This document shows, one piece after another, positions 35,740-44,882 of a stretch of DNA of 64,000 nucleotides. Numbering within the stretch: position 1 is the first letter of the stretch; every line of letters starts with the position of its first letter. This DNA is from Christensenellaceae bacterium (lineage in GTDB: Bacteria > Bacillota > Clostridia > Christensenellales > Aristaeellaceae), in NCBI GenBank assembly GCA_020025205.1, contig JAHHSO010000005.1:1-64000 (forward strand), in the 5' to 3' direction. The notes beneath the pieces were generated by a model. It was not told the DNA's origin. It saw only the letters and a list, made by a program, of their open reading frames with translations, and ran no database searches. A program made the translations under genes and the position numbers.

Positions 35740-36492
35740 GTGTTCACCGGGTTTTCTAAAGACGCCGTCGATTTTCTGACGGAAATTCGCTTGAATAATA
35801 ATCAGACATTTTTTCAGGCCAATAAGCAGCGATATGAGCGCGTTGTCAAAGCGCCGCTTACAGCGCTTTGTGAGGAAATGACCCCCATCATTGAGCAGAT
35901 TGATCCGCGGCTGGATACAAGGCTCTTGCGCACCGTATCCCGCATCCGCAGAGATACGCGCTTTGCGCGGGATAAATCGCCATTCAGGGATCATGTCTGG
36001 CTGAGCTGGCGCTATCCGAATGAGTCCAGAGGGGAGGCGTTCGGCCTGTATTGGGGCTTTGGGCCGGACTGGATCAGCTGGGGCTGTGGAAGCTATGGTA
36101 CGGACAAGCCGCTGATGGATGCGCTTCGCCTGCATATTCGGCGTCAACCGGATGAGGTTCGCTGTATTTTCAAAAACCTTCAGTCAGATTTTCAAATGGG
36201 CGGAGAAGATTACAAGAGGATCATCGTGCCGGATGATGTTCCTGAAGACCTCAGGCCGCTTTACATCAAGAAGGGATTTTATGTCGAACAGATTCCAAGC
36301 GGGGCGGACTGGGAGCTGCTCCTTTCAAGCGAGATGTCGCAGAGGCTTGCGCAGGATCTTTTGAAGCTGGCTCCGCTTCAGCAGCTGATGCGCCGTTTGC
36401 AGGCGCAGACAGAGTCGGCGGATGAAGCGCCTGTGGAACAGCCTGTTCAGAGCACACTGACTGTGCGCCGTGCAGATGAATTTGATTTCTGA
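35740..36492 (+). CDS. DUF2461 family protein
   Basis: 250-residue protein of the DUF2461 family (TIGR02453), function unknown. Signature segments are TGFSKDAVDFLTEIRLNNNQTFFQANKQRYE at the N-terminus, ISRIRRDTRFARDKSPFRDHVWL (here VSRIRRDTRF) and YWGFGPDWISWGCGSYG. It starts at a GTG (35740) with GGAAGGGAG upstream; an in-frame ATG at 35677 precedes the promoter and is excluded. The C-terminal ~35 residues are a low-complexity tail. It is followed 20 bases later by uppP, so it may be cotranscribed. Confidence 0.85.
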   Translation: MFTGFSKDAVDFLTEIRLNNNQTFFQANKQRYERVVKAPLTALCEEMTPIIEQIDPRLDTRLLRTVSRIRRDTRFARDKSPFRDHVWLSWRYPNESRGEAFGLYWGFGPDWISWGCGSYGTDKPLMDALRLHIRRQPDEVRCIFKNLQSDFQMGGEDYKRIIVPDDVPEDLRPLYIKKGFYVEQIPSGADWELLLSSEMSQRLAQDLLKLAPLQQLMRRLQAQTESADEAPVEQPVQSTLTVRRADEFDF

Positions 36493-36512
36493 AGGAAAAG
36501 AAAGGAAATGAC

Positions 36513-37361
36513 ATGAATCTTTTGATTGAAACCCTCAAGGCAGTTTTATTTGGTGTGGTTGAGGGCGTGACGGAATGGCTGCCTATCAGCTCGACCGGCC
36601 ACTTGATTCTTCTGGATGAGTTTATTCAGCTCCAGATGAGCGATGCGTTTAAGTCTATGTTTGAGGTGGTCATTCAGTTAGGTGCGATTTTGGCGGTTGT
36701 CGTGCTGTTCTTCCCCAAACTCTGGCCGTTTAAGCGTAGAAAAGAGGGGGAAGGGGTCGTTGGTATCCTCAAGATGGATACCGTGAATCTGTGGATCAAA
36801 GTGATTGTAGCCATCCTTCCCAGCGGCATTGTCGGCATTTTGTTTGACGACTGGATGGATCTGCACCTGCATACTGCGCCGGTTGTGGCTGCAATGCTTG
36901 TCGTTTATGGCGTGGCATTCATTCTCGTGGAGCGCAGGCAGCAGGCTGTGAAACACCGCGCACTCGTTCAGACGGTGGATCAGCTGGATCTGCGCATGGC
37001 GCTTTGGATCGGTATGTTCCAGGTGCTTTCGCTTGTGCCGGGCACGAGCCGTTCTGGCGCGACCATTTTGGGCGGCGTTCTGATGGGCTGCTCCCGCACG
37101 GCGGCTGCGGAGTTCAGCTTCTATATGGCTATTCCGACGATGCTGGGCGCGAGCTTCATCAAGGTGCTCAAGTTTGGCTTCTCCTTTACGGGCGCGGAGC
37201 TTTTGATTCTTCTGGTCGGCAGCGTGACGGCGTTTGCTGTTTCAGTTGTGGCGATCAAGACGTTCATTGACTATATCAAGCGGCACAGCTTTACCGCCTT
37301 TGGATGGTATCGCATTGTATTGGGCGCACTGGTGGCTTTGTATTTCCTGATTGCAGCGTAA
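36513..37361 (+). CDS. uppP: undecaprenyl-diphosphatase
   Basis: 282-residue BacA/UppP membrane phosphatase that recycles undecaprenyl pyrophosphate to the monophosphate lipid carrier for peptidoglycan and teichoic acid synthesis; gives some bacitracin resistance. Hallmarks are GVVEGVTEWLPISSTGHLIL (residues 15-34) and LVPGTSRSGATILGGVLMG; about seven spans. ATG behind AAAGGAAATGAC. Cotranscribed after a DUF2461 gene. Ends with a strong terminator. Confidence 0.95.
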   Translation: MNLLIETLKAVLFGVVEGVTEWLPISSTGHLILLDEFIQLQMSDAFKSMFEVVIQLGAILAVVVLFFPKLWPFKRRKEGEGVVGILKMDTVNLWIKVIVAILPSGIVGILFDDWMDLHLHTAPVVAAMLVVYGVAFILVERRQQAVKHRALVQTVDQLDLRMALWIGMFQVLSLVPGTSRSGATILGGVLMGCSRTAAAEFSFYMAIPTMLGASFIKVLKFGFSFTGAELLILLVGSVTAFAVSVVAIKTFIDYIKRHSFTAFGWYRIVLGALVALYFLIAA

Positions 37362-37435
37362 CAGCTGCATCTGCTACAATCCAGACGGCTTCAATGCGTC
37401 CCCAGAATGTTGGATATACTGAAAATTGAATGAAG

Positions 37436-37482
37436 AAAAAAGTGGATGCTCCTCTGAAGTTTACAGAGGGCATCCACTTTTG
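37436..37482 (+). terminator. terminator after uppP
   Basis: AAAAGTGGATGC / GCATCCACTTTT with an inner CCTCTG...CAGAGG: long perfect stem. Confidence 0.9.
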
Positions 37483-37640
37483 CTAATCAAATAAAATAGC
37501 CGCCATGCCAGAAAACCATTGATTTAAAAATCGTTCGGGTAAAACGCTGAGCAGAGGAAGCGGGGTTGGAGAGGAAAGCGTATTGACACAGGTGAAGCGC
37601 TGGGAAAAGGAGACTTCGGCATAACAGGGAACGATGATAA

Positions 37641-37671
37641 AAAGAAAACTCTCTGACCGAAATCAGAGAGT
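37641..37671 (-). terminator. terminator of tRNA-Val
   Basis: On the minus strand CTCTCTGA-TTTCGG-TCAGAGAG is followed by TTTTCTTTTT. Confidence 0.85.
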
Positions 37672-37676
37672 GTATT

Positions 37677-37752
37677 TGGTGGTCTGTACTGGACTCGAAC
37701 CAGTGACCCCATCGATGTGAACGATGTGCTCTACCAACTGAGCCAACAGACC
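37677..37752 (-). tRNA. tRNA-Val (anticodon CAC)
   Basis: 76 nt on the minus strand with encoded CCA. The acceptor GGTCTGT pairs with ACAGACC. The D arm GCTC/GAGC, anticodon stem CATCG/CGATG with loop TTCACAT, and T arm ACTGG-TTCGAGT-CCAGT are all intact. The anticodon CAC reads GUG valine codons. Confidence 0.97.
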
Positions 37753-37976
37753 ATCGCGCTGAGAACATTAAGCATTATATCATAGATGAAGGGGATTGTC
37801 AACCTATCAAAAAAGAAATTTTTGGAAATGAAGAAAAAGATTGACCCAATGAGAAGAAATAATGCAGGCAAAGCAGCCTGAGCAAAATGCCAACAGCGCC
37901 GGTATATGCAATTTCAAAAAAAGCGTGGGAATCAGATGAGGTTTAGAATGAGGAGACGGGGATAGATGTCCCCTGC

Positions 37977-38849
37977 TTATGCTTTTCCGGTATTTTTTCC
38001 GGCCATGACGGCGGCAACGATGCCGCAGCAGACGATTACCGCGCCGATGATAAAGTTGGATGTGATCTGTTCACCGAGAAACAGAACGCCCAAAATCGAC
38101 GAGACAAGAGGCTGGAGCGGATAGAACATCGAACAGAAACTCGCATCCATGCGCTTTAAGCAGGTATTCCACAGAGAGTGAGCAATGGCTGTGCCCATAA
38201 AGCCCATATACAGAACAGCCAGAAAGCTGGGCAGCGGGAGAGAGAAGGAGGCCGTGCGCAGCTCAAAGAGCGACCAGAGGCCCGTGAACGGCAATGCAAA
38301 AGCTGTCGCTGTCATGGCGACCTGCATGGGATCGTAGCGGCTGGAAACGCGCCTGATCAGAATGGATGTGCTTGACCAGAGAAATACGCTGGAAAGCATG
38401 AAGAGCGCACCGGATACACTCACCGTTCCGCCGGTGCCAACGATGGTGACAACGCCGACCATGGAGACAGCGACGCAGACGATTTTTGCCGGCGTGATTT
38501 TTTCGCCCAGAAAAATGGCAGCCAGAATTGGAATGAAAATCGGGTTCATGGCCCCAAGCAGAGAAGAGACAGAGCCACTCAGGCGAGCAATGCCCAGCAT
38601 TTGCAGGCAGAAACTGAAAAAATAGCCCAGGAAACCGATGGCAAACAAGATCTTATGATCCTTTTTTTGAAGGGGTTTCATGGTTCCGCGTGCCTTCAGA
38701 AGAAGGAAGAGAGACGGAACGGATACCAGATACCGCAGGGCCAGAAGTGTGACTGGCGGAACAGTCCTCAAGGCGACTTTGGAAACCGGATACATGCTTC
38801 CCCAGAGGATAAAAGTGGATAAGAGGAGACAGAAGTTCTTCTTGCTCAT
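37977..38849 (-). CDS. EamA/DMT family transporter
   Basis: 290-residue drug/metabolite transporter superfamily protein: ten hydrophobic spans in two EamA repeats (first: LWGSMYPVSKVALRTVPPV; second: VFLWSSTSILIRRVSS...). Such proteins export amino acids, purines or drugs; substrate unknown. The start at 38849 has AAAGGAC upstream, with 81 bases of unlikely prefix removed. It stands alone on the minus strand, divergent from the branched-chain amino acid operon. Confidence 0.85.
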   Translation of the reverse strand: MSKKNFCLLLSTFILWGSMYPVSKVALRTVPPVTLLALRYLVSVPSLFLLLKARGTMKPLQKKDHKILFAIGFLGYFFSFCLQMLGIARLSGSVSSLLGAMNPIFIPILAAIFLGEKITPAKIVCVAVSMVGVVTIVGTGGTVSVSGALFMLSSVFLWSSTSILIRRVSSRYDPMQVAMTATAFALPFTGLWSLFELRTASFSLPLPSFLAVLYMGFMGTAIAHSLWNTCLKRMDASFCSMFYPLQPLVSSILGVLFLGEQITSNFIIGAVIVCCGIVAAVMAGKNTGKA

Positions 38850-39189
38850 AGAAATGTCCTTTCTTGGCCTGACGGCCTTTCTTCTGTTTCTTCTATTATA
38901 GGAGCATTTTTGCAGGCTGTACAGAGGCAAAAAGGAAAGGACTGTGGTCCTGATGCAAAAGCTGCATAGATTGAAGTATATTATTCATAAAATGTTCAAA
39001 TTAAAGTCAAAACAGCAAAAGAATGCAATTTAATATATATGCAAATGCTTAAAATGAAAATCATTCATGTAAAACATGAATGAATAGTATTGTATTACAG
39101 GTGAAGACAGCGTATAATGGGTGACATCAACTCCGGCAGAAGATACGGAGAATATAAAGCCGATGACTCAATGACAGGAGGATTTGAAC
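38850..39189. promoter_or_regulatory. divergent region before livK, with palindrome and promoter
   Basis: A 340-bp AT-rich region with no gene. A perfect 9-bp inverted repeat TCATTCATG-TAAAA-CATGAATGA (39061-39083) lies just upstream of TTGTAT (39090-39095), 17-base spacer, TATAAT (39113-39118). The palindrome is a good candidate operator for control of the branched-chain amino acid importer. Confidence 0.7.
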
Positions 39190-40311
39190 ATGAAGAAATG
39201 GACAACAGCAGCCCTCGCGCTGGCTATGACGATGACTGTCTCACTCGCAGCGGCAGATAACGCCATTAAGATCGGCTTGATTGGCCCGATGACAGGTCCC
39301 GCGGCCGATTATGGAACATCTGTTGCAAATGGAGAAATGATTGCCATTGAGGAAGTCAACCAAATGGGCGGCCTTCAGTTCGAATTGAATATGCAGGACG
39401 ATGAACATGATCCTGAAAAGTCGGTTAACGCTTACAATACCCTCTGGGATTGGGGCGCGCAGGTGATTGCGGGCACCGTTACCACCAGCCCGTGCGTCGC
39501 GGTCGCTGCGGAGGCCTATAATGATCGCATGTTTATGCTTACGCCGTCCGCATCGGCGCTGGATGTCATTGCCAATAAGGACAATGTCTATCAGGTGTGT
39601 TTCACAGACCCGGCGTTGGGCGGAGCGGCAGCGCAGTATATGTATGATCATCAGCTGGGCGAAAAGATCGCTGTTATCTATAACAATGCCGATGTTTATT
39701 CCACTTCTGTTTATCAGAATTTTGAAGCGCGCGCACAGGAGCTGGGGCTGAATATTGTGGCGGTTTCCACATTCATGGATGACACCACGGATTTTTCTGT
39801 TCAGGTGACAGCGGCCAAACAAGCGGGTGCCGATCTTGTCTTCCTGCCGATTTATTACACGCCTGCTTCCATGATTCTCCAGCAGGCCGCCGGCATGGCG
39901 TATCAGCCGACGTTCTTCGGCGTGGACGGTCTTGATGGAATTCTGTCCATTGAAGGGTTCGATACGGCGATGGCCGAGGGCGTTATGCTCCTTACGCCGT
40001 TCTCTCCGGATGCACAGAATGAGAAGACTCAGAATTTCGTGAAAAAGTATGTCGCGAAGTACGGCGTGGTGCCCAGTCAGTTTGCTGCTGACGGATATGA
40101 TGCTATTTATGCATTGGCAGCGGCTTGCCAGCAGGCTGGCGTGACCCCGGATACACCGGCCGAAGAAGCATGCGAGATGCTGATTGAGGCGTTCCAGACG
40201 CTTCAGGTGGACGGAGCAACCGGTTTGATGACCTGGAAGTCTACAGGCGAAGTCACAAAGAACCCGACGGCTGTCGTCATCAGAGATGGCGCATATGTCG
40301 GCATCGAATGA
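39190..40311 (+). CDS. livK: branched-chain amino acid ABC transporter substrate-binding protein
   Basis: 373-residue type 1 binding protein of the LivJ/LivK class. A signal peptide (MKKWTTAALALAMTMTVSLAAA) without lipobox precedes IKIGLIGPMTGPAADYG, the family start, and the later DPEKSVNAYNTLWD and TPSASALD segments (Ser/Thr contacts). It captures Leu/Ile/Val (or a related compound) outside the membrane. ATG at 39190 lies eight bases after AGGAGG; a TTG six bases earlier is less likely. First gene of a five-gene operon; a hairpin follows it. Confidence 0.88.
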   Translation: MKKWTTAALALAMTMTVSLAAADNAIKIGLIGPMTGPAADYGTSVANGEMIAIEEVNQMGGLQFELNMQDDEHDPEKSVNAYNTLWDWGAQVIAGTVTTSPCVAVAAEAYNDRMFMLTPSASALDVIANKDNVYQVCFTDPALGGAAAQYMYDHQLGEKIAVIYNNADVYSTSVYQNFEARAQELGLNIVAVSTFMDDTTDFSVQVTAAKQAGADLVFLPIYYTPASMILQQAAGMAYQPTFFGVDGLDGILSIEGFDTAMAEGVMLLTPFSPDAQNEKTQNFVKKYVAKYGVVPSQFAADGYDAIYALAAACQQAGVTPDTPAEEACEMLIEAFQTLQVDGATGLMTWKSTGEVTKNPTAVVIRDGAYVGIE

Positions 40312-40330
40312 CCAGACAGAAGTAAATCGC

Positions 40331-40366
40331 CATGGCTCCGGCCGGAGCCATGTGCTTTTTGTTTTT
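40331..40366 (+). terminator. partial terminator between livK and livH
   Basis: Perfect 22-bp palindrome CATGGCTCCGGCCGGAGCCATG at 40331-40352, then GTGCTTTTTGTTTTT. It likely lowers expression of the membrane and ATPase genes relative to the binding protein. Confidence 0.65.
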
Positions 40367-40397
40367 CTGTACAGCGAGAAAAAACGAGGTGAGACCT

Positions 40398-41282
40398 ATG
40401 ATTCTGTTTCTCTCATACCTGATTAACGGTATCAGCCTGGGCAGCATCTATGCCATTATCGCTTTGGGCTATACAATGGTTTATGGTATTGCCAAGATGC
40501 TGAACTTTGCACACGGCGATGTCATCATGATTGGTGCATATCTTTCATTCTGCGCAACGCAATATATGGGGCTTCCGGCTGTTGCGTCGGTTGTTTTGGC
40601 CGTGATGGTCTGCACGGCACTGGGCATCATCATCGAAGGCCTGGCCTATAAGCCGCTGCGGCAGGCGCCGTCTCTGGCTGTTCTGATTACGGCAATCGGA
40701 GTATCGTATTTCCTTCAGAATGTGGCGCTGCTGATCTGGGGATCGACGCCTAAGAATTTCGCATCTGTGGTCAGTTTGAGATCCGTGTCGCTGATGGATG
40801 GCCAGCTGCTTATTTCAGGAGTCACCCTCGTGACCGTCCTTGCCAACATCATCATTATGGTGGGCTTGACGCTCTTTACAGGGCACACAAAAGTCGGAAA
40901 GGCCATGCGTGCTGTTTCTGAAGACAAGGGAGCGGCGGAGCTGATGGGAATCCATGTCAACAGGACGATTTCCATGACTTTTGCTATCGGTTCGGCGCTG
41001 GCGGCCATTGCAGGTGTGCTTCTTTGTTCGGCATACCCGACGCTTCAGCCGACGACAGGCTCCATGCCCGGCATCAAAGCATTTACTGCGGCGGTTTTCG
41101 GTGGTATCGGCTCCATTCCGGGGGCTATGATTGGCGGATTGCTGCTTGGCGTCATCGAGGTTCTGGGCAAGGCGTATGTGTCCACGGAGCTTGGAGATGC
41201 GTTCGTATTTGCTGTTCTGATTATTGTCCTGCTGGTCAAGCCGACCGGGCTGCTGGGCAAATCTGTGCGCGAGAAAGTTTGA
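40398..41282 (+). CDS. livH: branched-chain amino acid ABC transporter permease LivH
   Basis: 294-residue permease with about eight spans. LivH hallmarks are NGISLGSIYAIIALGYTMVYG, MLNFAHGDVIMIGAYLS and the cytoplasmic loop KAMRAVSEDKGAAELMGI. It pairs with LivM as the channel. The start at 40398 has GAGGTGAGACCT upstream; the longer frame to 40332 overlaps the palindrome. Confidence 0.92.
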   Translation: MILFLSYLINGISLGSIYAIIALGYTMVYGIAKMLNFAHGDVIMIGAYLSFCATQYMGLPAVASVVLAVMVCTALGIIIEGLAYKPLRQAPSLAVLITAIGVSYFLQNVALLIWGSTPKNFASVVSLRSVSLMDGQLLISGVTLVTVLANIIIMVGLTLFTGHTKVGKAMRAVSEDKGAAELMGIHVNRTISMTFAIGSALAAIAGVLLCSAYPTLQPTTGSMPGIKAFTAAVFGGIGSIPGAMIGGLLLGVIEVLGKAYVSTELGDAFVFAVLIIVLLVKPTGLLGKSVREKV

Positions 41283-41291
41283 GGTGGGACA

Positions 41292-42332
41292 ATGAAAAAC
41301 ATGAGTGCAAAAACGAGAAGAAAGTTTCTGACTTATGCCATGGTCGTGTTGGCGTTCGTTGTCTGCCAGGTGCTGATTTCGCAGCGGCTCATGTCCAGAT
41401 CTTTGAAAGGACAGCTCATTCCGATTTGCGTGTACATTGTCATGGCGGTTTCTTTGAACCTGACGGTAGGCATTTCGGGCGAACTGAGTCTCGGACATGC
41501 AGGATTCATGAGTGTAGGCGCATTTACGGGCATTGTAACGGGCATGTGGCTTTCCAAAGGCATCGGGCTGGAAAACGGGACAGTGTGTCTGGTGCTGAGC
41601 ATTTTAGCAGGCGGTGTGTCTGCGGGGATTGCTGGTGTTCTGATCGGCATTCCGGTTTTGCGTCTGAGAGGGGATTATCTGGCCATCGTCACGCTGGCTT
41701 TTGGTGAGATCATCAGGAATGTTGTGAACTGCCTGTATATCTCGGTGGATGGACGCCATGTGCATGCTGCGTTCAACAATCCCAATGTACCGGGGAAACT
41801 GATCGTCAACGGCCCTGCTGGCGCAACCGGCGTGATGAAGCTTTCGACGTTTCCGATGGGATTTGTGCTGGTGATGTTCACGCTTGTGGTTGTGCTCAAT
41901 CTGATTGACAGCCGTTCCGGGCGTGCAATCATGGCAATTCGCGATAACAGAATTGCGGCAGAAGCCATGGGGCTGAACGTGACTAAGTATAAGATGATGG
42001 CATTTGTTGTCTCTGCTGTGCTGGCGGGCATGGCAGGCGCGCTTTATGGCCTCAACTATTCCACTGTTACCGCGTCCAAGTTTAAGTTTGATACATCCAT
42101 TCTGGTTCTGGTGTTTGTGGTGTTGGGCGGCATCGGCAACATCCCAGGTTCTGTCATATCGGCTGCGCTTTTGACTGTTTTGCCGGAGCTGCTTCGCGCG
42201 TTTTCAAATTACAGGATGCTTATTTACGCTGTCGTCCTGATTCTGGTGATGCTGATGACCAATAATCAGACCCTGAGAAGCACTGCCAAGCGGATGATTC
42301 CGGCGAAATTCAGGAAGGAGGAAAGGTCATGA
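41292..42332 (+). CDS. livM: branched-chain amino acid ABC transporter permease LivM
   Basis: 346-residue permease with about ten spans. Typical are VGISGELSLGHAGFMSVGAF, LRGDYLAIVTLAFGEIIRN and AIRDNRIAAEAMGLN (EAA loop). ATG behind GAGGTGGGACA, nine bases after livH; its stop overlaps the livG start (ATGA). Confidence 0.93.
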   Translation: MKNMSAKTRRKFLTYAMVVLAFVVCQVLISQRLMSRSLKGQLIPICVYIVMAVSLNLTVGISGELSLGHAGFMSVGAFTGIVTGMWLSKGIGLENGTVCLVLSILAGGVSAGIAGVLIGIPVLRLRGDYLAIVTLAFGEIIRNVVNCLYISVDGRHVHAAFNNPNVPGKLIVNGPAGATGVMKLSTFPMGFVLVMFTLVVVLNLIDSRSGRAIMAIRDNRIAAEAMGLNVTKYKMMAFVVSAVLAGMAGALYGLNYSTVTASKFKFDTSILVLVFVVLGGIGNIPGSVISAALLTVLPELLRAFSNYRMLIYAVVLILVMLMTNNQTLRSTAKRMIPAKFRKEERS

Positions 42333-43183
42333 CACAGAAAAAGCGACATTCCAGCACAAAGATGGTGCCTGCGCCCAGTCAGGGTATCATTCCTGAGCGT
42401 GACCTGAGCGAGCGTCCTGTGCTGGAGGCACGCCATCTGGGCATTGATTTCGGCGGCCTGCATGCGGTTGAAGATTTTAACCTCATCATCGGCAAAACGG
42501 AAATTGCCGGATTGATTGGCCCGAATGGGGCGGGAAAGACGACTGTTTTTAATCTCCTGACCAAGGTGTATCAGCCGACGATGGGCAGCATTCTGCTGAA
42601 CGGACACGATATGGCGGGGATGAATACGGCACAGGCCAACCGGCTTGGCATAGCGCGAACATTCCAAAATATTCGGCTGTTTGATCACATGACGGTTGAG
42701 GATAATGTGCGCATTGGCCTGCACAACCAGACACGCTATGGCATGACATCCGGCATCTTTCGCCTGCCGTCATACTGGAGAGGCGAACGTGAGATGCACG
42801 AGCGGGCAATGGAATTGCTGGAGCTGTTTGACATGCAGGGGCTGGCGAAGCATTCGGCGGGGTCTTTGCCATATGGCGCACAAAGAAGGCTTGAAATTGT
42901 TCGTGCGCTGGCGACCAATCCGTCAATCCTGCTGCTGGATGAACCGGCAGCCGGCATGAATCCGCACGAGACAGACGAATTGATGAACAATATTCTTAAA
43001 ATTCGCGATCAGTTTCATATCGCCATCATGCTCATTGAGCACGATATGAATCTGGTGATGGGGATTTGCGAAGGCATTTGTGTTTTGAACTACGGCAAGA
43101 TCATTGCCAAAGGAACAGCAAAGGAAATCCAGAATAATCCGGCGGTTATCGAAGCCTATCTGGGCAAACAGAAGGAGGCATAA
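42329..43183 (+). CDS. livG: branched-chain amino acid ABC transporter ATPase LivG
   Basis: 284-residue ATPase. Walker A GPNGAGKTT, a weak signature in SLPYGAQRRLEIVRAL (LSYGxQR type, normal for LivG) and Walker B LLLDEPAAGMNP. The N-terminal ~28 residues are a nonconserved extension before LEARHLGIDFGGL. Coupled to livM by overlap. ATP hydrolysis here drives uptake together with LivF. Confidence 0.93.
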   Translation: MTQKKRHSSTKMVPAPSQGIIPERDLSERPVLEARHLGIDFGGLHAVEDFNLIIGKTEIAGLIGPNGAGKTTVFNLLTKVYQPTMGSILLNGHDMAGMNTAQANRLGIARTFQNIRLFDHMTVEDNVRIGLHNQTRYGMTSGIFRLPSYWRGEREMHERAMELLELFDMQGLAKHSAGSLPYGAQRRLEIVRALATNPSILLLDEPAAGMNPHETDELMNNILKIRDQFHIAIMLIEHDMNLVMGICEGICVLNYGKIIAKGTAKEIQNNPAVIEAYLGKQKEA

Positions 43184-43185
43184 AC

Positions 43186-43884
43186 ATGCTGAAAGTTGAG
43201 AATCTTCATGTTTATTACGGCAGCATTCATGCGCTGAAAGGGATTTCCTTCGAGGTCAATGAGGGTGAAATTGTCACGCTGATTGGCGCAAACGGGGCAG
43301 GAAAATCCACAACGCTCAATACAATAGGCGGGCTTTTGAAGCCGAAGAGCGGAAGCGTGATTTTTGAAGGACAAAATGTGACGGCAATGCCGGGAAGCAG
43401 AGTGGTTTCCCTTGGCCTTGCGCTGTGCCCGGAAGGACGGCGCATCTTTCAACAGATGACTGTTCGTGAGAATTTGGAGATGGGCGGATATACTCGGCCG
43501 GCGGGGGAAATTGCGGCATCTTTGGAGAGTGTGTTTGAACGTTTTCCAAGGTTGAAAGAGCGGCAGAAGCAGATAGCGGGCACACTTTCCGGCGGTGAAC
43601 AGCAGATGCTGGCGATGGGACGCGCGCTGATGAGCAAACCACGGCTTTTGATGCTGGATGAACCGTCCATGGGTCTGGCTCCGATTCTTGTTGAGCAGAT
43701 TTTTGAAATCATAGGCGAACTCAACAGGGCCGGAACAACGATTCTGTTGGTTGAACAAAATGCACAGATGGCACTGTCCATTGCAGATCATGCCTATGTG
43801 ATGGAGACGGGAAACATTGTCAAGTTCGGGGATGCAAAAGCGCTGATGGACGATGCGGATGTCAAAAAAGCATATCTGGGATAA
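43186..43884 (+). CDS. livF: branched-chain amino acid ABC transporter ATPase LivF
   Basis: 232-residue ATPase with Walker A GANGAGKST, signature LSGGEQQML and Walker B LLMLDEPSMGLAP. It starts two bases after livG and is the last gene of livKHMGF. Normal length for the family (about 233). Confidence 0.94.
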   Translation: MLKVENLHVYYGSIHALKGISFEVNEGEIVTLIGANGAGKSTTLNTIGGLLKPKSGSVIFEGQNVTAMPGSRVVSLGLALCPEGRRIFQQMTVRENLEMGGYTRPAGEIAASLESVFERFPRLKERQKQIAGTLSGGEQQMLAMGRALMSKPRLLMLDEPSMGLAPILVEQIFEIIGELNRAGTTILLVEQNAQMALSIADHAYVMETGNIVKFGDAKALMDDADVKKAYLG

Positions 43885-44036
43885 ATTTTTAAGAGGAGCA
43901 GCTGCAGCCTGCCCTTCTTTTCTTTTTTGCGAGGATGTACTAACGGCAGGAGATTTCAAAAAAGCCTAGAATGAATAAAGCAGATGGTTTTGTTATTAGA
44001 GGCGATTAACAGGGAAGGAAGGCAGAAGGAAAAGAG

Positions 44037-44882
44037 ATGCGGTTCACCAAAATGCACGGCCTTGGCAATGACTATGTGTTTGTGAACACGTTTGAAGAAC
44101 AGGTGGATGATCCGGGGGCACTGGCTGTTGACATCAGCGACCGGCATACGGGCATCGGAAGCGATGGCCTTGTGCTGATTGGGCCAAGCCGTGCGGCGGA
44201 TTTTAAAATGACCATGTTCAACAGCGATGGATCACGCGGCGCGATGTGCGGCAATGCAGCGCGCTGTGTGGGCAGGTATGTTTATGAACGCGGGCTGACG
44301 AAACAGACAGAATTTGTACTGGAAACCGATGCTGGAAGGAGACCGGTCAGCCTCTTTTTGGATGGCGGTCAGGTTGTATCCGTTCAGGTGGATATGGGCA
44401 GCCCGATAACGGACTGCGAGCGTGTGCCCTGCCGCTTGGGAAAGGGCAGAATGCTGGAGGTGCCGATTACCGTGCAGGACAGAACGTTCCTTGTAACGCC
44501 TGTTTCCGTAGGCAATCCGCATGCAGTCATCCTGATGGAAGAACCGATTGAAGGGCTGGATATTGGGCAATATGGCCCGCTGCTGGAGCATCATCCGGCT
44601 TTTCCGCAACAAGTGAATATTGAATGGGTGAATGTACTCTCGCCGGACCGGCTGCGAATGCGCGTTTGGGAGAGAGGCAGCGGAGAAACGCAGGCCTGCG
44701 GCACGGGTGCCTGCGCGGCGCTGACGGCGGCGTATCTGTGCGGAAAGACGGAAAAGCACGCAGTGGTGGAACTTCCCGGAGGAGAGCTGGATATACTCTT
44801 TGCCGATCACTTGTTCATGACAGGTCCGGCGGTCTTTGTGTTTGACGGAACATACGAAGAGAAAGCGAGGGAAAACCCATGA
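44037..44882 (+). CDS. dapF: diaminopimelate epimerase
   Basis: 281 residues; converts LL- to meso-diaminopimelate for lysine and peptidoglycan synthesis. N-terminus FTKMHGLGNDYVFV is canonical. The two catalytic cysteines are visible in GAMCGNAARCVGR (about residue 73) and QACGTGACAAL (about 222). ATG follows AGAAGGAAAAGAG. The stop overlaps the next gene's start (ATGA), so dapF and the HD protein are coupled. Implies meso-DAP in the wall, which fits many Clostridia. Confidence 0.95.
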   Translation: MRFTKMHGLGNDYVFVNTFEEQVDDPGALAVDISDRHTGIGSDGLVLIGPSRAADFKMTMFNSDGSRGAMCGNAARCVGRYVYERGLTKQTEFVLETDAGRRPVSLFLDGGQVVSVQVDMGSPITDCERVPCRLGKGRMLEVPITVQDRTFLVTPVSVGNPHAVILMEEPIEGLDIGQYGPLLEHHPAFPQQVNIEWVNVLSPDRLRMRVWERGSGETQACGTGACAALTAAYLCGKTEKHAVVELPGGELDILFADHLFMTGPAVFVFDGTYEEKARENP

